Below, piece by piece: positions 24,201 to 33,834 of a stretch of 64,000 nt of DNA (positions are counted from its first letter, which is position 1; every line of letters starts with the position of its first letter). The position numbers and the translations under genes are program-made. The notes beneath the pieces were generated by a model that was given only the letters and a program-made list of their open reading frames with translations, ran no database searches and was not told the DNA's origin. Source of the stretch: Ciona savignyi (lineage: Eukaryota; Chordata; Ascidiacea; Phlebobranchia; Cionidae); NCBI GenBank assembly GCA_000149265.1, contig CH003364.1, positions 2,015,823-2,079,822 on the forward strand, given 5' to 3'.

Positions 24201-27020
24201 AATCCATTTGGTTCAACTATAGTACTACTTAAAAAGGACTAGACAAGCAAGCTCAACTTTGATGCTTTTGGCCCATATTTTAATTCATGGTATTTTAACA
24301 TTTTTGGACAGTCATTTTAATTTACGATTTTTTAACCATTTCCAGACACATTTTCAATTTTGCTGTTTTTGAGCACCTTTTCTTAAAATTGATACCGGTA
24401 CTTAACAACTGCAAATGAGTTTACAATGCATTTTACAATATCTTACTTTTTAACTTCTTTACTTACTTTTCGACTTCTTTATTGTGTTTTTTCTTTGTGG
24501 CGATTTTGCCCATTTCTTCCTCTTTCATGGCATGGATTTTATTTTCGTACATTTGACATGTCATCTGTTCAAAACATTTTTTTAATAAATTTATCATAGA
24601 TTTATAAACCATCATTATGTAAAACCAATTAAGCTTGTAGGATGTAACTTTTAGATAAATGACTATTGATTATGCTTTTGTCTGACTGGTTAGTCTGGCG
24701 GTTTAGTGCGAAGCCTTTCAACCGAAAAGTTGCAGGTTCTGAGCTGGACGGTTGTGTCCTTGGGCAAGGCAATTTATGGAAATTGCCTGAACCCAGCGGA
24801 TTAATGGGTTCTACCAAATTAAAGGAACATGTCTATCATATACAATACACTGCAATAGCTCCGGTATCCCGACGATTGACGTGAGGTAATCTATACATAG
24901 GCCATTTTCCTAGGGGTGCAATAGTACTTTTAAAATGAATTTTTAAAACAGATATTAACCACATTCACTTAAACACGGTCTTCACACAATTCAGCACCAT
25001 TTAAATACACCACTCCCATACCATTTCACCACGCAATTACACTATTCACCTCCATTCCGCTAACTTTGTCCTCCAACCTTGAATTACACTGTTCCAACTC
25101 AGCCAATCTGCTGGTCAGATCTTGAACTTCGGTTGGGTTTTTGTCATCTAGAAGTGACTGCAATCAACAAGAGATTTTGTAAAAAATAAGCAAAACATGA
25201 AACGCTACTATCATCAGTTATTAAACTCGAAAACAATCACATGTTTTAGCCCACACTTTCATGTTTAAATAAGAAGTTTAAGAAGAATTAAAATTAAACT
25301 GCCAACAGTGTAGTTTTAATTTCCGGATAACAAATCGCTTCTGAAAAGTGTGAACCAACTTTATACGTGGAAAAAAACAGAACTGAAAATATTGAACTAC
25401 CTGGTAAAATGTTGAATTTTTAAGTTAGAAATATGAAGCGGAAAATATATACAACTTAAATTAAGTCATATTTACCGACATAATGTGTTCTAATAGGCGA
25501 CAGAGAGTGAAAAAAATACCTTTAGTTGAGTTTGTATTAACTGGTTGTCTACATCTTTTTTCTTCACCTGTTCCTCTAGTGTTCGTAATTTAACATGCGA
25601 TTCTTCAAGGTTGCTTTTACACTTCGCATACATTTGGATTAAATTGCTGCAAAATAATACGAGAAGCTGTTTGTTAACAAATACAACATAATTGCACCAC
25701 GGAATTATTGAAACAGGCATTTTACTTGATTAAAGTAAAGATACAAGGATCTAACCAGTAACCTTTCTGGTTTGACAGCTATGCTTTTCACCCTAACAGT
25801 AATGGAACAACACTTAAGCAGTCATTCTTATATTTTTGGGTTCTTCGATAGTGGGAATTCCCCTTTAAATTTAAAGGTTGTTGCAAAAAAGAAAATGCCA
25901 GTTAGAAATCCTAAGAGTTTTAACCTGATTGGATAACCCCTCCATGCCAAAAATATGGCAACATAACATGCCTGTCATGACCGTAACGCTAAAAATATAG
26001 TGAAATCAATATGTGTTTCCTTTGGATTCAAAGGGAACCCATAACTATTCATTTGACTGCAGAGGTCCTTAAAGTATGGATACTATCTTTATCACACACA
26101 TATTTACATACTCTGTAAACTGAATCTTCTGTTTCATCATATCCATGTTGCGTTTGTATTTCTTCTGTAATTCCTAATAAATATTAAATTATTACAGTAA
26201 TGTACTGAAAGTTTTATGGTTACTAACACAAACCACAAAGATTTTGCAGAGTCAAAACTCCGCACGAGTAACATGAGTAAAAATTTACTCTCTCTCATAT
26301 AAAAAACTAATTAACGTTTACCGCAAACCGTTTTTTATTCAACTGGAGTATACCATTTTTATTATACACATGGCGCATCCAAATAAAAAAATTACAGCAG
26401 CATCATATTGTGAGATTGTTCTTATACCAGATTAAACAGTTGTTACGTCATACAAACTTTTTTTTTATTACGTTTTTTTTTACCGAGCCAAGTTTCGAAC
26501 CCATGATGGGCTCGTCACTTGGACCGTTTTTGTATAGTAGTAATAGAATTCGGTATATGTATCGGCCGCATTAACCATTCGGCCACACGACCGTACAACG
26601 TCATACAAACTACAGTTGCGTGCCATGTTTACTCTCATTACTCGTGTGAGCTTTCACATGAAACTGAATTCTTACTCGCCAAAAATATGATGGATTTTTA
26701 GCCCTGCTATGTAATTAAATGTAAATGCAAATATAATTTTCCATGGTATGCTTTAGCGAAGGTCATTTTGGCATTTTTTTCCTCTTGCCTTTTGCTGTAT
26801 TTAAAGTGTGTGTTCTTTAAAATATTATTTTAAAAGTAGCAAAAACAAAATAAACTAATTTTTTTCAAACCTTTGCCTTTTTATTGCACTTTTCACACCA
26901 CTGCTTGTCTGGGTTTGTTTTATTGTTGTCATGAGCATAGCTGACACTTGCTTGAATTGAATCCAATTGAGATGTAGAATTATTCATCAGAACCATATCT
27001 AAAATGCTTGTTTCGTCCAT
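12228..27020 (-). CDS. ICE1: ICE1-like: little elongation complex subunit 1 scaffold
   Basis: ICE1 (KIAA0947) scaffolds ELL and ICE2 for RNA polymerase II transcription of snRNA genes in the nucleus. Minus-strand exons: 27020-26871, 26173-26112, 25646-25520, 25157-25050, 24564-24467, 24073-23955, 23565-23392, 23181-23078, 22413-22216, 21700-21524, 21135-21051, 20651-20551, 19875-17482, 17013-16790, 16424-16132, 15931-15870, 15520-15287, 14832-14748, 14159-13986, 12514-12228. They give 1,751 codons, all in phase. Residues 45-275 are coiled coil, beginning with a CxxC. KQKIQFTDNLIQMYAKC at the exon 2-3 join closely resembles the human ICE1 start (LKQKIINTDNLLTEYQKKC, recalled). About 800 residues in one large exon are serine/lysine/acid-rich and look disordered. 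The last ~480 residues look helical and folded, as in ICE1. The family call rests mainly on the N-terminal match and overall layout, so ICE1 is likely rather than proven. Exon 7 would run to a stop at 23327 if its donor at 23391 were unused. Confidence 0.68.
12552..13621. mobile_element. TTAA-flanked inverted-repeat element, piggyBac-like, in an ICE1 intron
   Basis: TTAA at 12552 is followed by CTCTTTCACTCCC. The other end carries the reverse complement (GGGAGGGAAAGAG) before TTAA at 13618-13621. TTAA target duplication with inverted ends is the piggyBac pattern. The 1.07-kb interior holds only short open frames (the longest 93 codons), so it is a non-autonomous or decayed copy. It lies wholly within the intron before the last ICE1 exon. 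Confidence 0.6.
14165..14335. repeat. 27-bp tandem repeat (minisatellite) at an ICE1 splice acceptor
   Basis: Five or so units of about 27 bp with the core GTCGAATTTTATGTACACAA follow one another; later units change ACAC to AGAC. Because 27 is a multiple of three, the array reads as a nine-residue peptide repeat in one frame, but this is not a gene. It begins within a few bases of the minus-strand 3' splice site of the ICE1 exon 14159-13986. Confidence 0.85.
14966..15184 (+). mobile_element. Diverged long SINE copy
   Basis: Degraded copy of the long SINE that recurs through the window (best copy 41501-41799). It keeps the landmarks 'TTGCCTTCACTCAGTGGATTAA' shortened here to the TGCC...GTGGATTAA block, and 'CACAACACACTGCACTAGCT'. 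It sits in an ICE1 intron. Confidence 0.55.
20240..20383. mobile_element. 144-bp TA-flanked MITE, pogo/Tigger-like
   Basis: Starts CAGTAAAATCTCGTAACTATG after TA (20238-20239) and ends with the inverted match CATAGTAACAAGATTGGACTG-type sequence (GGTATAGTAACAAGATTGGACTG, of which the last 20 bases are GTATAGTAACAAGATTGGAC plus TG) before TA (20384-20385). TA duplication and CAGT ends fit Tc1/mariner-pogo superfamily MITEs. It has no coding capacity and lies between ICE1 exons. Confidence 0.5.
24680..24895 (+). mobile_element. Long tRNA-derived SINE copy in an ICE1 intron
   Basis: Plus-oriented copy with the tRNA-like head (TCTGACTGGTTAGTCTGGCG), the block GTGTCCTTGGGCAAGGCA, the block CCCAGCGGATTAATGGGTTC and the ACACTGCAATAGCTCCGG block. 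It lies antisense to ICE1 and is truncated before the usual TATCC-type tail. Confidence 0.75.
25896..26056. repeat. Dispersed repeat, second copy near 59936-60060 in reverse
   Basis: Contains GATTGGATAACCCCTCCATG, CATGCCTGTCATGACC and GGATTCAAAGGGAACCCATA. The same three blocks occur in the same order on the opposite strand at about 59936-60060. Both copies are non-coding; the class is unknown. Confidence 0.5.
26459..26597 (-). mobile_element. Short SINE with tRNA-Ser/Leu-like head and 14-bp target-site duplication
   Basis: On the minus strand it reads ACGGTCGTGTGGCCGAATGG, then TTAATGCGG, a spacer, and finally GGGTTCGAAACTTGGCTCGG followed by an A-rich tail. TGGCCGAATGGTTA fits an A box and GGTTCGAAAC fits a B box of a tRNA-type promoter. 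ACGTCATACAAACT flanks it exactly on both sides (26445-26458 and 26598-26611), which shows target-primed retroposition. It lies in the first ICE1 intron. A retroposed tRNA pseudogene is the alternative reading. Confidence 0.75.
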
Positions 27021-27764
27021 CTTAAATTTTGTAAATACTAATAAAATGTTAGCACAACTCCACTAGACAGGTAGGGTTAAGGTAAGATATCCATGTTTTA
27101 TCTAAAAACACAAGGCGAATAATATTACATCTTAGTCTCACATGTTAATAGTAAAATAACTCAATGCCATCTAATGCGCTACCTCGGCAGGCTATGGAAT
27201 TGCAGTGTATGGTATGATTGACGTTTCTACACATTTAGTTCAAACCATTAATGTAACGGATTTAATAATTATGAGTTTGTTTGGTCAACAACTAAAACAA
27301 AAGTAATAGAAACACAATATTCTACATATAATCTTTGCTGGCTGCGGTAACAGTAAATAGTCTTCTAATTGCTTTGCTCGAGTACAGAAGCATATAAGCT
27401 TGTGTTTTGTCGATCCAACAATCTTGTGGCTGAAATCCGAACACTTACTGACTGAGCTACGCAATTAAACGCACGTTTTATACACAATTTTGCCCCTAAA
27501 CACAAAGTCAGTTGTGGTTGGGCAACACTGAAACTGAATGAAGAATCTTTTCCTACATTTACTTTCCCTTTTAAACTTTACATTATATAACATTGTATCT
27601 CACATAAGGAGGAGAAAAATTATTATACAACGTATTATACAATTATAAAACGTTATACAACGTCATTTTCACTCAAACGGTCGAACGTAGATACCACGCA
27701 GCTTCTATAAGGGCTTAAAAAGACCGACTTCAAAAAAGTGTTATCGAACAAAAACAAGAATTGT
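27021..27764. other. ICE1 upstream region
   Basis: Holds the presumed ICE1 promoter and 5' UTR. AT-rich; no TATA box or other motif that I would call, and no open frame resembling a gene. Confidence 0.5.
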
Positions 27765-28760
27765 AAATATTAAAAGAACTGATTTTAGTATAAAGCAAAT
27801 AAAAAAATGATATTGTCATTTCACGACATTAAAAGTGTGATTACGATCTTAAAAGACTATTATGCAGTGTTAAAGGGGCTGACTTTAATATTATGTGACG
27901 TTAAAAGAGATTACTTTACAATTATACGATGTTGAATAAGTAGAATTTGACATTATGCAATGTTGAAATAGTTGACTTCAATGTTATGCAATGTTGAAAG
28001 GGCTAAATTCAATATTATGTAATTTTTAATGGGCTGACTTAAATGTTGTGCTATGGTAAAAGGACTGACTTCCATTTAATGCAGCAGTGATGATACTCAG
28101 CTGTGGAGACGTGTCGTCATCTTGATCACATCATCACAGCTGAATATCGTTATCCATCCGAATTTTTACTGATTTTTTGCTGTACTTATTCGAGTTCCTG
28201 CTTACATATTTAAAATATATCGTTTGTGCCTAAGCTACACAGTCAAACCTGGTGTCCATGTGATTTGATTTACACACTTGACATTAATAAGCGCATTGCA
28301 GTTCTTTTTGTTTTATTATTTTAGGGAAATTGGCGGGATGAACTGTGTTATTCGAGGTTGAATAATATCATAGTCAGTCCTGAAAACGTTGCATAACATT
28401 TGGCCTTTTATTAAATGATAGGATATTCATGTTTGTCTCCGTGGATGGGAAACTCAAGATGCGTCAACACACGGGTAATCATCATCAGTTAACCTGGCCC
28501 CCGCTGTCGGGTTACCAAAGTTTGCAGTGTGTTGTGTATGGTTCAGACGTTCCTTTAATTTGGTTAAACGTATTAGGCTACTCCAATTGTTTAAGGCATT
28601 ATCTGTAAATGTCTTGCCAAACACCTCTTTTGAAGTCACCTCTTTCAACATCGTTTAATATTGAAGTCCGCCCTTCAACGTCGCATAATATTGAAGTCCG
28701 CCCTTCAACGTCACATAATATTGAAGTCGGACCTTTCAACATCTAGTTCTTTTAATATTT
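27765..28760. mobile_element. Foldback-like element with tandem repeats in its inverted ends
   Basis: A perfect 16-bp inverted repeat (AAATATTAAAAGAACT at 27765-27780; its complement at 28745-28760) bounds 996 bp. Inside each end are units of about 32 bp of the type ATGTTGAAAGGGCTGACTTC plus AATATTATGCA. There are about eight diverged units on the left and three cleaner, inverted ones on the right (28640-28740). A smaller palindrome (CAGCTGTG / CACAGCTG) lies near 28095-28145. No coding capacity. The right half hosts an old SINE. Confidence 0.6.
28417..28626 (-). mobile_element. Long SINE copy nested in the foldback element
   Basis: Minus-oriented copy beginning GATAGGATATTCATGTTTGT, with the GGTTACC...GCAGTGTGTTGTGTATG block and a decayed match to the CCTTGCCCAAGGAC block at its right end. 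It interrupts the foldback element, so it inserted later. Confidence 0.6.
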
Positions 28761-28978
28761 ATTGCATAAGAGCCATCCTTCCGACAAAAATAAACCAACG
28801 AACATATCTTTTGTCAACATTTCTTTATTTGTGACTTTTAAATTTTTGTATTAAGTTGAAAATTGACGCAATATTGTGTAGGTACGATACGTTTACTGTG
28901 TCCGCACATTGCAGTGCTTTACCAAGTAAAATCATCTATAATCGCCTTTGTTGATAGAATATTAGTATAATATAACGT

Positions 28979-29400
28979 GTGCCATTTGGCCCCACATGTT
29001 GGTAAAATTAAATTGTACTAACGTTTAGAGAGTAAAATGTAGATGTTCATACATATCTTTAAAAAAAAATTATTCGGAAGTATTATGGGAGACTTCTTGA
29101 ACATACAGGGTATATCCAAAACGACCTCACGTGTTTTTTATTATCGCTGGTTTCCGTTAATATAAACCATTTGCCCCCACATTTTGGTAAAATATAATTG
29201 TACCATTGTTTAGAGGGTGAAATGTAGATGTTCATGCATATCTCAAAGTGAATTTAGTCTGAAAGATAATGGCAATAACTTCTGCTTGAACCTATCAGGT
29301 ATATGCAAAATCATCGTACGTTTTTTTATTGTTTGATGTTTTTTGTGAATTTAAACCATTGCTCCCACACGTTAGTAAATCTAAATTTAAACCATTTTCC
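28979..29400. repeat. Diverged tandem array, about 187-bp units
   Basis: Three partial units begin near 28979, 29167 and 29352. They share CCATTTGCCCCCACAT-type starts, TTGGTAAAATTAAATTGTAC, and AAATGTAGATGTTCATACAT in the first two. Non-coding and upstream of TMEM147. Confidence 0.5.
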
Positions 29401-29638
29401 ACCACAAAATATAGTTTTTGTATAATTGTTACGTTTTTTCCCTAAACATTACATTTCTAACATTATTTATTACATTTCTGAAAGGTGATTGTAATAGAAA
29501 TCATATGATATGTAAGGTTGTGATTAAAATATAATATATATATTTTTCAATTGGAAACACTGTACTTCTCATTTCGATTCCTGCTATTCGCAATTGCCAG
29601 CTTGCGTTACTTGGGCTTGGGGAAATGGGGAATTGATG

Positions 29639-29832
29639 CGGTACCTCGAAATACTACAGGATCGCTTGGACCGCTTGGACCATGATATTAACGTTAGGGT
29701 TGGGGTTAAAGTTAGTTCTGGGATTGAGATTAGTGTTTGGAACAGCGAACAGGGTTAGATTTACTTTTCATAGCAATCTAAGTGACCCAAGCGATCTTGT
29801 AGTATTTAGAGCCTTAGAGGCACCCTACTTGA
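29639..29832. mobile_element. Small MITE, copy 1 (family also at 37942-38186)
   Basis: The left end reads CGGTACCTCGAAATACTACA and GGATCGCTTGGACCGCTTGG. The right end is its inverted, more diverged match (GATCTTGTAGTATTTAGAG). The centre (GTTAGGGTTGGGGTTAAAGT) matches the reverse complement of the second copy. It lies just 55 bp before the TMEM147 start codon, so it may lie in the TMEM147 promoter or 5' UTR. Confidence 0.6.
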
Positions 29833-29887
29833 TAGGCCTATGTTTAAATCGAACATATATTACAGCAAAATATAAGTAAATTTAAGC

Positions 29888-32369
29888 ATGACATTTGTTC
29901 ATTTCATAAACTGTGTCGCTCTGGCGTATGCTCCATATGTTGTCACTTACAAGACATCAATACTGTAAGTACTTTTGTGTCTGTGGTAGCCTTAATATTT
30001 AATGTCTAATATGATATAGTCTTTTTACTGTAGACTAATTCTAAGGAGATCTTTACACAAACACATGCATAATCATACCATGTAGTTGCACAATCTTCCT
30101 TGAAAGTAGCATATTCTTGTATGCACAAACAAACAAAGTTGATACTAAACACCGCCAGCAATAGTTAGGGTTTTGGGTTCTATATGATCTTGTAGTAATT
30201 AAAGGCACAAGTTGTGTACTTCCTTACATGGGTGGTGTATTCCATTCCCGGGGGGTTTGTTCTATAATAAATATGACAAGTTATAATAAGGAGGGGAATA
30301 CACGGCCTAGAAAGGAAATACAAGACAAAGAGAGAAAGTATAAAACGTGAAGGAAATACACCATCTCGGGAGATTTATACCCCTGGGAGATAGTATTGGG
30401 ATTGGTAATGGTGCCGGGCGGTGTTTAGTACCACCCACAAACATACACACATTGGTAAACGTTGTTCTTGCCAGATACTGGTATGCGCCCATTCACAGCT
30501 TAGCAGGTGTAATATGTCACCATCGGCCTACATTACACTGTTTTACCCTACTTGTTATGCTTATATTGCACTTGTAATACTATTCTTGCTTAACCTTCTG
30601 TGCCAGTGAGGATTTTAATCCCACAACCTTTCAAATATCCAAAATCCGCTGGCACTTGTACCGATCAAGTTATCCGGCCAGATGGAAAATGGCAACTAAT
30701 CAGTTTAATCAGCACGCCACCCTAAAGTCCTTTCTAGCTCTACCAATGATTTTTTCTGCAATATATTATAGTTGCACGATGACTAGATATAAATAAACGT
30801 CTAATTTATATTGTTTTACAACTAGGTCGGAGTACAACACAATGATGAATGTTGGGTTTGCCGGTCTTATCTACGTTTTCACTCAGTTAGTTAAGATGTT
30901 AACCTTGGCCACTTTTTTTCCATCCTTGGAACAAAGTACAGCTGGTAATATGAATGTAGTTGGGGAAATTCTTAAGACAACTGTTGATCTGGCTGATTTA
31001 TGCGGCTTATATTACATCATCAATAATACTATTGGAAAGCCGGAATTAAAAGGTAACAGGAACAGGTTATATGCTATGTATAAATGTGTGGGTCAATCTA
31101 ACACCAGTTAATTCAGTTTAAAATGCATATAATATCTGCTTAATCATTAATATTATTATTTAAAGTAATTACATTTTACCAAGATCTTATCTTGCATAAG
31201 TCCTACTCCTAGATTAAAATTTCTAGAATAATTTATCCACTGATGTACGGTATCTACCTAGTTCAGACATTGTTTTGCATTAAGAGTATTGAGTGTCTTT
31301 TTTTACTTTTTGTTTTTTTTGGTATTTGAAAGAAAAAAATTGAGACAGAAAGTTTAATGAATTTCTTCGTTTAGTGTTAATTGCTGGAGTTGGCTGGGCT
31401 GGAGCTCAGGTTCTTTTCAGTTATTTCTTGTCATTTTGGGTGGGCGCTCGTGGATTAGAGTTTGACTGGAAATACATTCAGATGGCCCTTGACTCCAACA
31501 TAACTCTGGTATGTATTGGTAGATAAAGTATACTTTGTAGACTAACATAAAACGGACTGATTTACGCAAGCAACCCATAGGTCACAAAAATGCAAATTAA
31601 TAAGCCGATATACTTTAACATCTGCATTTTCATGGGTAATCTGGTGTTGTGCGAAAGATCATCAATATTCCTCTAGAAATTTATTAGTGTGGGTAGCATT
31701 CAAGCTGTTTTTACAGAAGTAATGATTGTTTAGCAGAAAACAGTATTTTAATACAGCTAACAGTAAAAAAGTTACAAAGTTGGCAGTACTAAGATTAATT
31801 TTAACAGTACCTTCTGTTACATGTATTTAATGTCGTCCAATCTACCAAAAAAAATCAACCAATTAGCTTGGTGACTTAGTGAACTGCATTTCACCCAAAA
31901 GATTGTAAAATAAAATGGTCGAAGCTAGTCAGTTGTGTCTTGGACAAGAAAATTAGTGGACATTGCCTGAACCAAGTGGAATGATGGGCTCTAATAAATT
32001 GGAACTTATAATTTACACACAATACACTGCTATAGCCCTGGTAACAAGCTGTTGGGCACGAGCTAATCTAATCTGGATAAGATGAACATCAGATTCTATC
32101 CTTAATATGCAAAACTCTTATTCTAGATACATGTGCTTGCTACAGCCTCATTGGTTTGGGTTTGGACCCGTAAAGATCTAAACCGATCACTCCTACCTGT
32201 AGTAACATCACTGCTGGTACTTAGTGTATTCCGTACTGTCGCCGTGGAATTCTTTGTAAATGTATACTCACTACATGGCTGGTCTTTTCTCATGCTTAAA
32301 ACTGTGGTCACATTAGCCATCGCTGCAGTATCAATGCAGCTCTATGCTGGTTTTATCGAGTCTACTTGA
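29888..32369 (+). CDS. TMEM147: TMEM147, ER multipass membrane protein
   Basis: TMEM147 is an ER multipass protein that associates with the translocon and nicalin-NOMO in the multipass translocon. Four exons (29888-29964, 30826-31052, 31375-31508, 32127-32369) join in phase to give 226 residues; the human protein has 224. Family signatures visible include the start MTFVHFINCVALAY, SEYN after the first junction, KMLTLATFFP, the VDLADLCGL stretch, and WVGARGLEFDWKYIQMALDS, which is almost unchanged from vertebrates. About seven hydrophobic segments fill the length, with no cleavable signal. The start is the ATG matching the family N-terminus. TMEM147 is head-to-head with ICE1 (2.9 kb between start codons) and in tandem with the CLCA-type gene. 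Intron 3 carries an old SINE. Confidence 0.95.
31862..32085 (+). mobile_element. Diverged long SINE in TMEM147 intron 3
   Basis: A degraded plus-oriented copy keeps TGCCTGAACCAAGTGGAATG, CACAATACACTGCTATAGCC and CTGTTGGGCACGAGCTAATC. It ends about 40 bp before the last TMEM147 exon. Confidence 0.6.
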
Positions 32370-32426
32370 AATTTCATTGAAACATAAATATGTTTAAGAA
32401 TGAAAATATGCAGGTTTTGAAATTGC

Positions 32427-32432
32427 AATAAA
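32427..32432 (+). terminator. Polyadenylation signal of TMEM147
   Basis: AATAAA lies 58 bp after the TMEM147 stop codon, a usual 3' UTR distance for compact genes. Confidence 0.6.
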
Positions 32433-32621
32433 ATTGAGATGTTGTGCTGTACTTTACAAATTGTTGTATGTTTAAATACTGTCGGAGATGAAGCAAAAAT
32501 TGGATGCTGGTTGTTTTCAGGTCCATATACATAGGTCAGGATCAAACCATACTTATAGTCGTCGAGCTTCGATCGATTTATCAACCGATTTCTGTAAAAA
32601 AAATTATTCAGTAAGGGTATA

Positions 32622-33064
32622 TAATGGATGCGAAACTTCACCGGATAAAAAGAATTCAGCATAACATCTCTGCCCGGGGCAATGTCGTTGTTTTTCAAAC
32701 TCATAAGAATATTACAGTGTATTTCACACTAATTGAACTAAAATATTCATTTTCTCGGTCCAATTTACGATCCGTCGATTGGTTCGCCCAAGACCGTTTT
32801 TTTAAATAACCCTGTATGAAATAGTCGCGCCAACCATTCGGCCACAAACCGTTTAATATTATACATTGAATTGACCCATTAGCCTGCGGATGACCGGGTC
32901 GCATTGGTGACGGTAAATATTGGTCTCGGTTACGACACGTAATGGATGCGAAACTTCACCGGATAAAAATGGATTTATCATATCGTCATAACATCTCTGC
33001 CCGAGGCAATGTCGTTGTTTTTTAAACTCGTAAGAATATTACAGTATATTTCACACTAATTGAA
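32622..33064. repeat. Direct repeat of about 115-125 bp, two copies
   Basis: The segment starting AATGGATGCGAAACTTCACC at 32622 recurs at 32940. Both run through CATAACATCTCTGCCC and GGCAATGTCGTTGTTTTT to TTTCACACTAATTGAA (32737 and 33064). The second copy has a small insertion. The spacer holds a fragment like the tRNA-like head of the short SINE (complement of GGCCGAATGGTTGGCGCG at about 32826). No gene is seen between TMEM147 and the CLCA-type gene. Confidence 0.65.
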
Positions 33065-33834
33065 GTGATGCAATAAACTTATTTGATTACTTTAACGCAT
33101 GTGAATGACCGAGCCATTTGTCGATGGTCCAAAATTCACAGACGGGTCTTTTACAGTTAGCAAAATCGGAAAACTTTTTAAAAGAAATCGAATGAATATT
33201 ACAATTATATATATATGTATCGAAAAAAATGTTGTTATTATCGAAAAAGACCTGAAAGTATAAACATCTCGACAAGTTTACGCCCACACCATGTAGCATC
33301 AAATTATGTACAAAATTTACATTTAAAACTTTAACGCAGGCTCGAAATTTGGTAAATAAAGTACAAGTATGAAATCGCCTAAGGATAAGAACGCAAAATT
33401 TCCACAGCTATTTCGCGGTATCTTCCCTCCTTCGGGCATAACTTGTTTACGTGATTATAGTTCATTTAACATTTATATATATTCAGGATAATGTGCCAAC
33501 AGACACAGAATATGTTTAGCATAAAGAATGAGTCGCAGATGTACAAGCAAATACAGAATTTGGCGAATGTGATTCGCAGTATTTGAAATTATACTGAATT
33601 CGCCAATATATATCCTAAATAACATAATTCAGCGAAAAGAACAGCAGGGTGTGTAGTTCAAGGATTATATTTCGATTAAAATCGATTGAATCACAAAAGC
33701 GAAATGCGCCTCACTGTAAATATTTTTGGTGTCATTTTAGATCCAGATTTACAATTTAAAATTTGTTTAAATCAAAGACAGCGTCAAAGACATACACGTA
33801 TAGTTGAAGTAAAATATACGTAGCTTCATCCATC

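Noticed and set aside
26482..26594. Functional tRNA gene
   Set aside because: It has A- and B-box-like parts, but the spacing, an unpaired spacer, the A-rich tail and a 14-bp target duplication indicate a SINE or retropseudogene.
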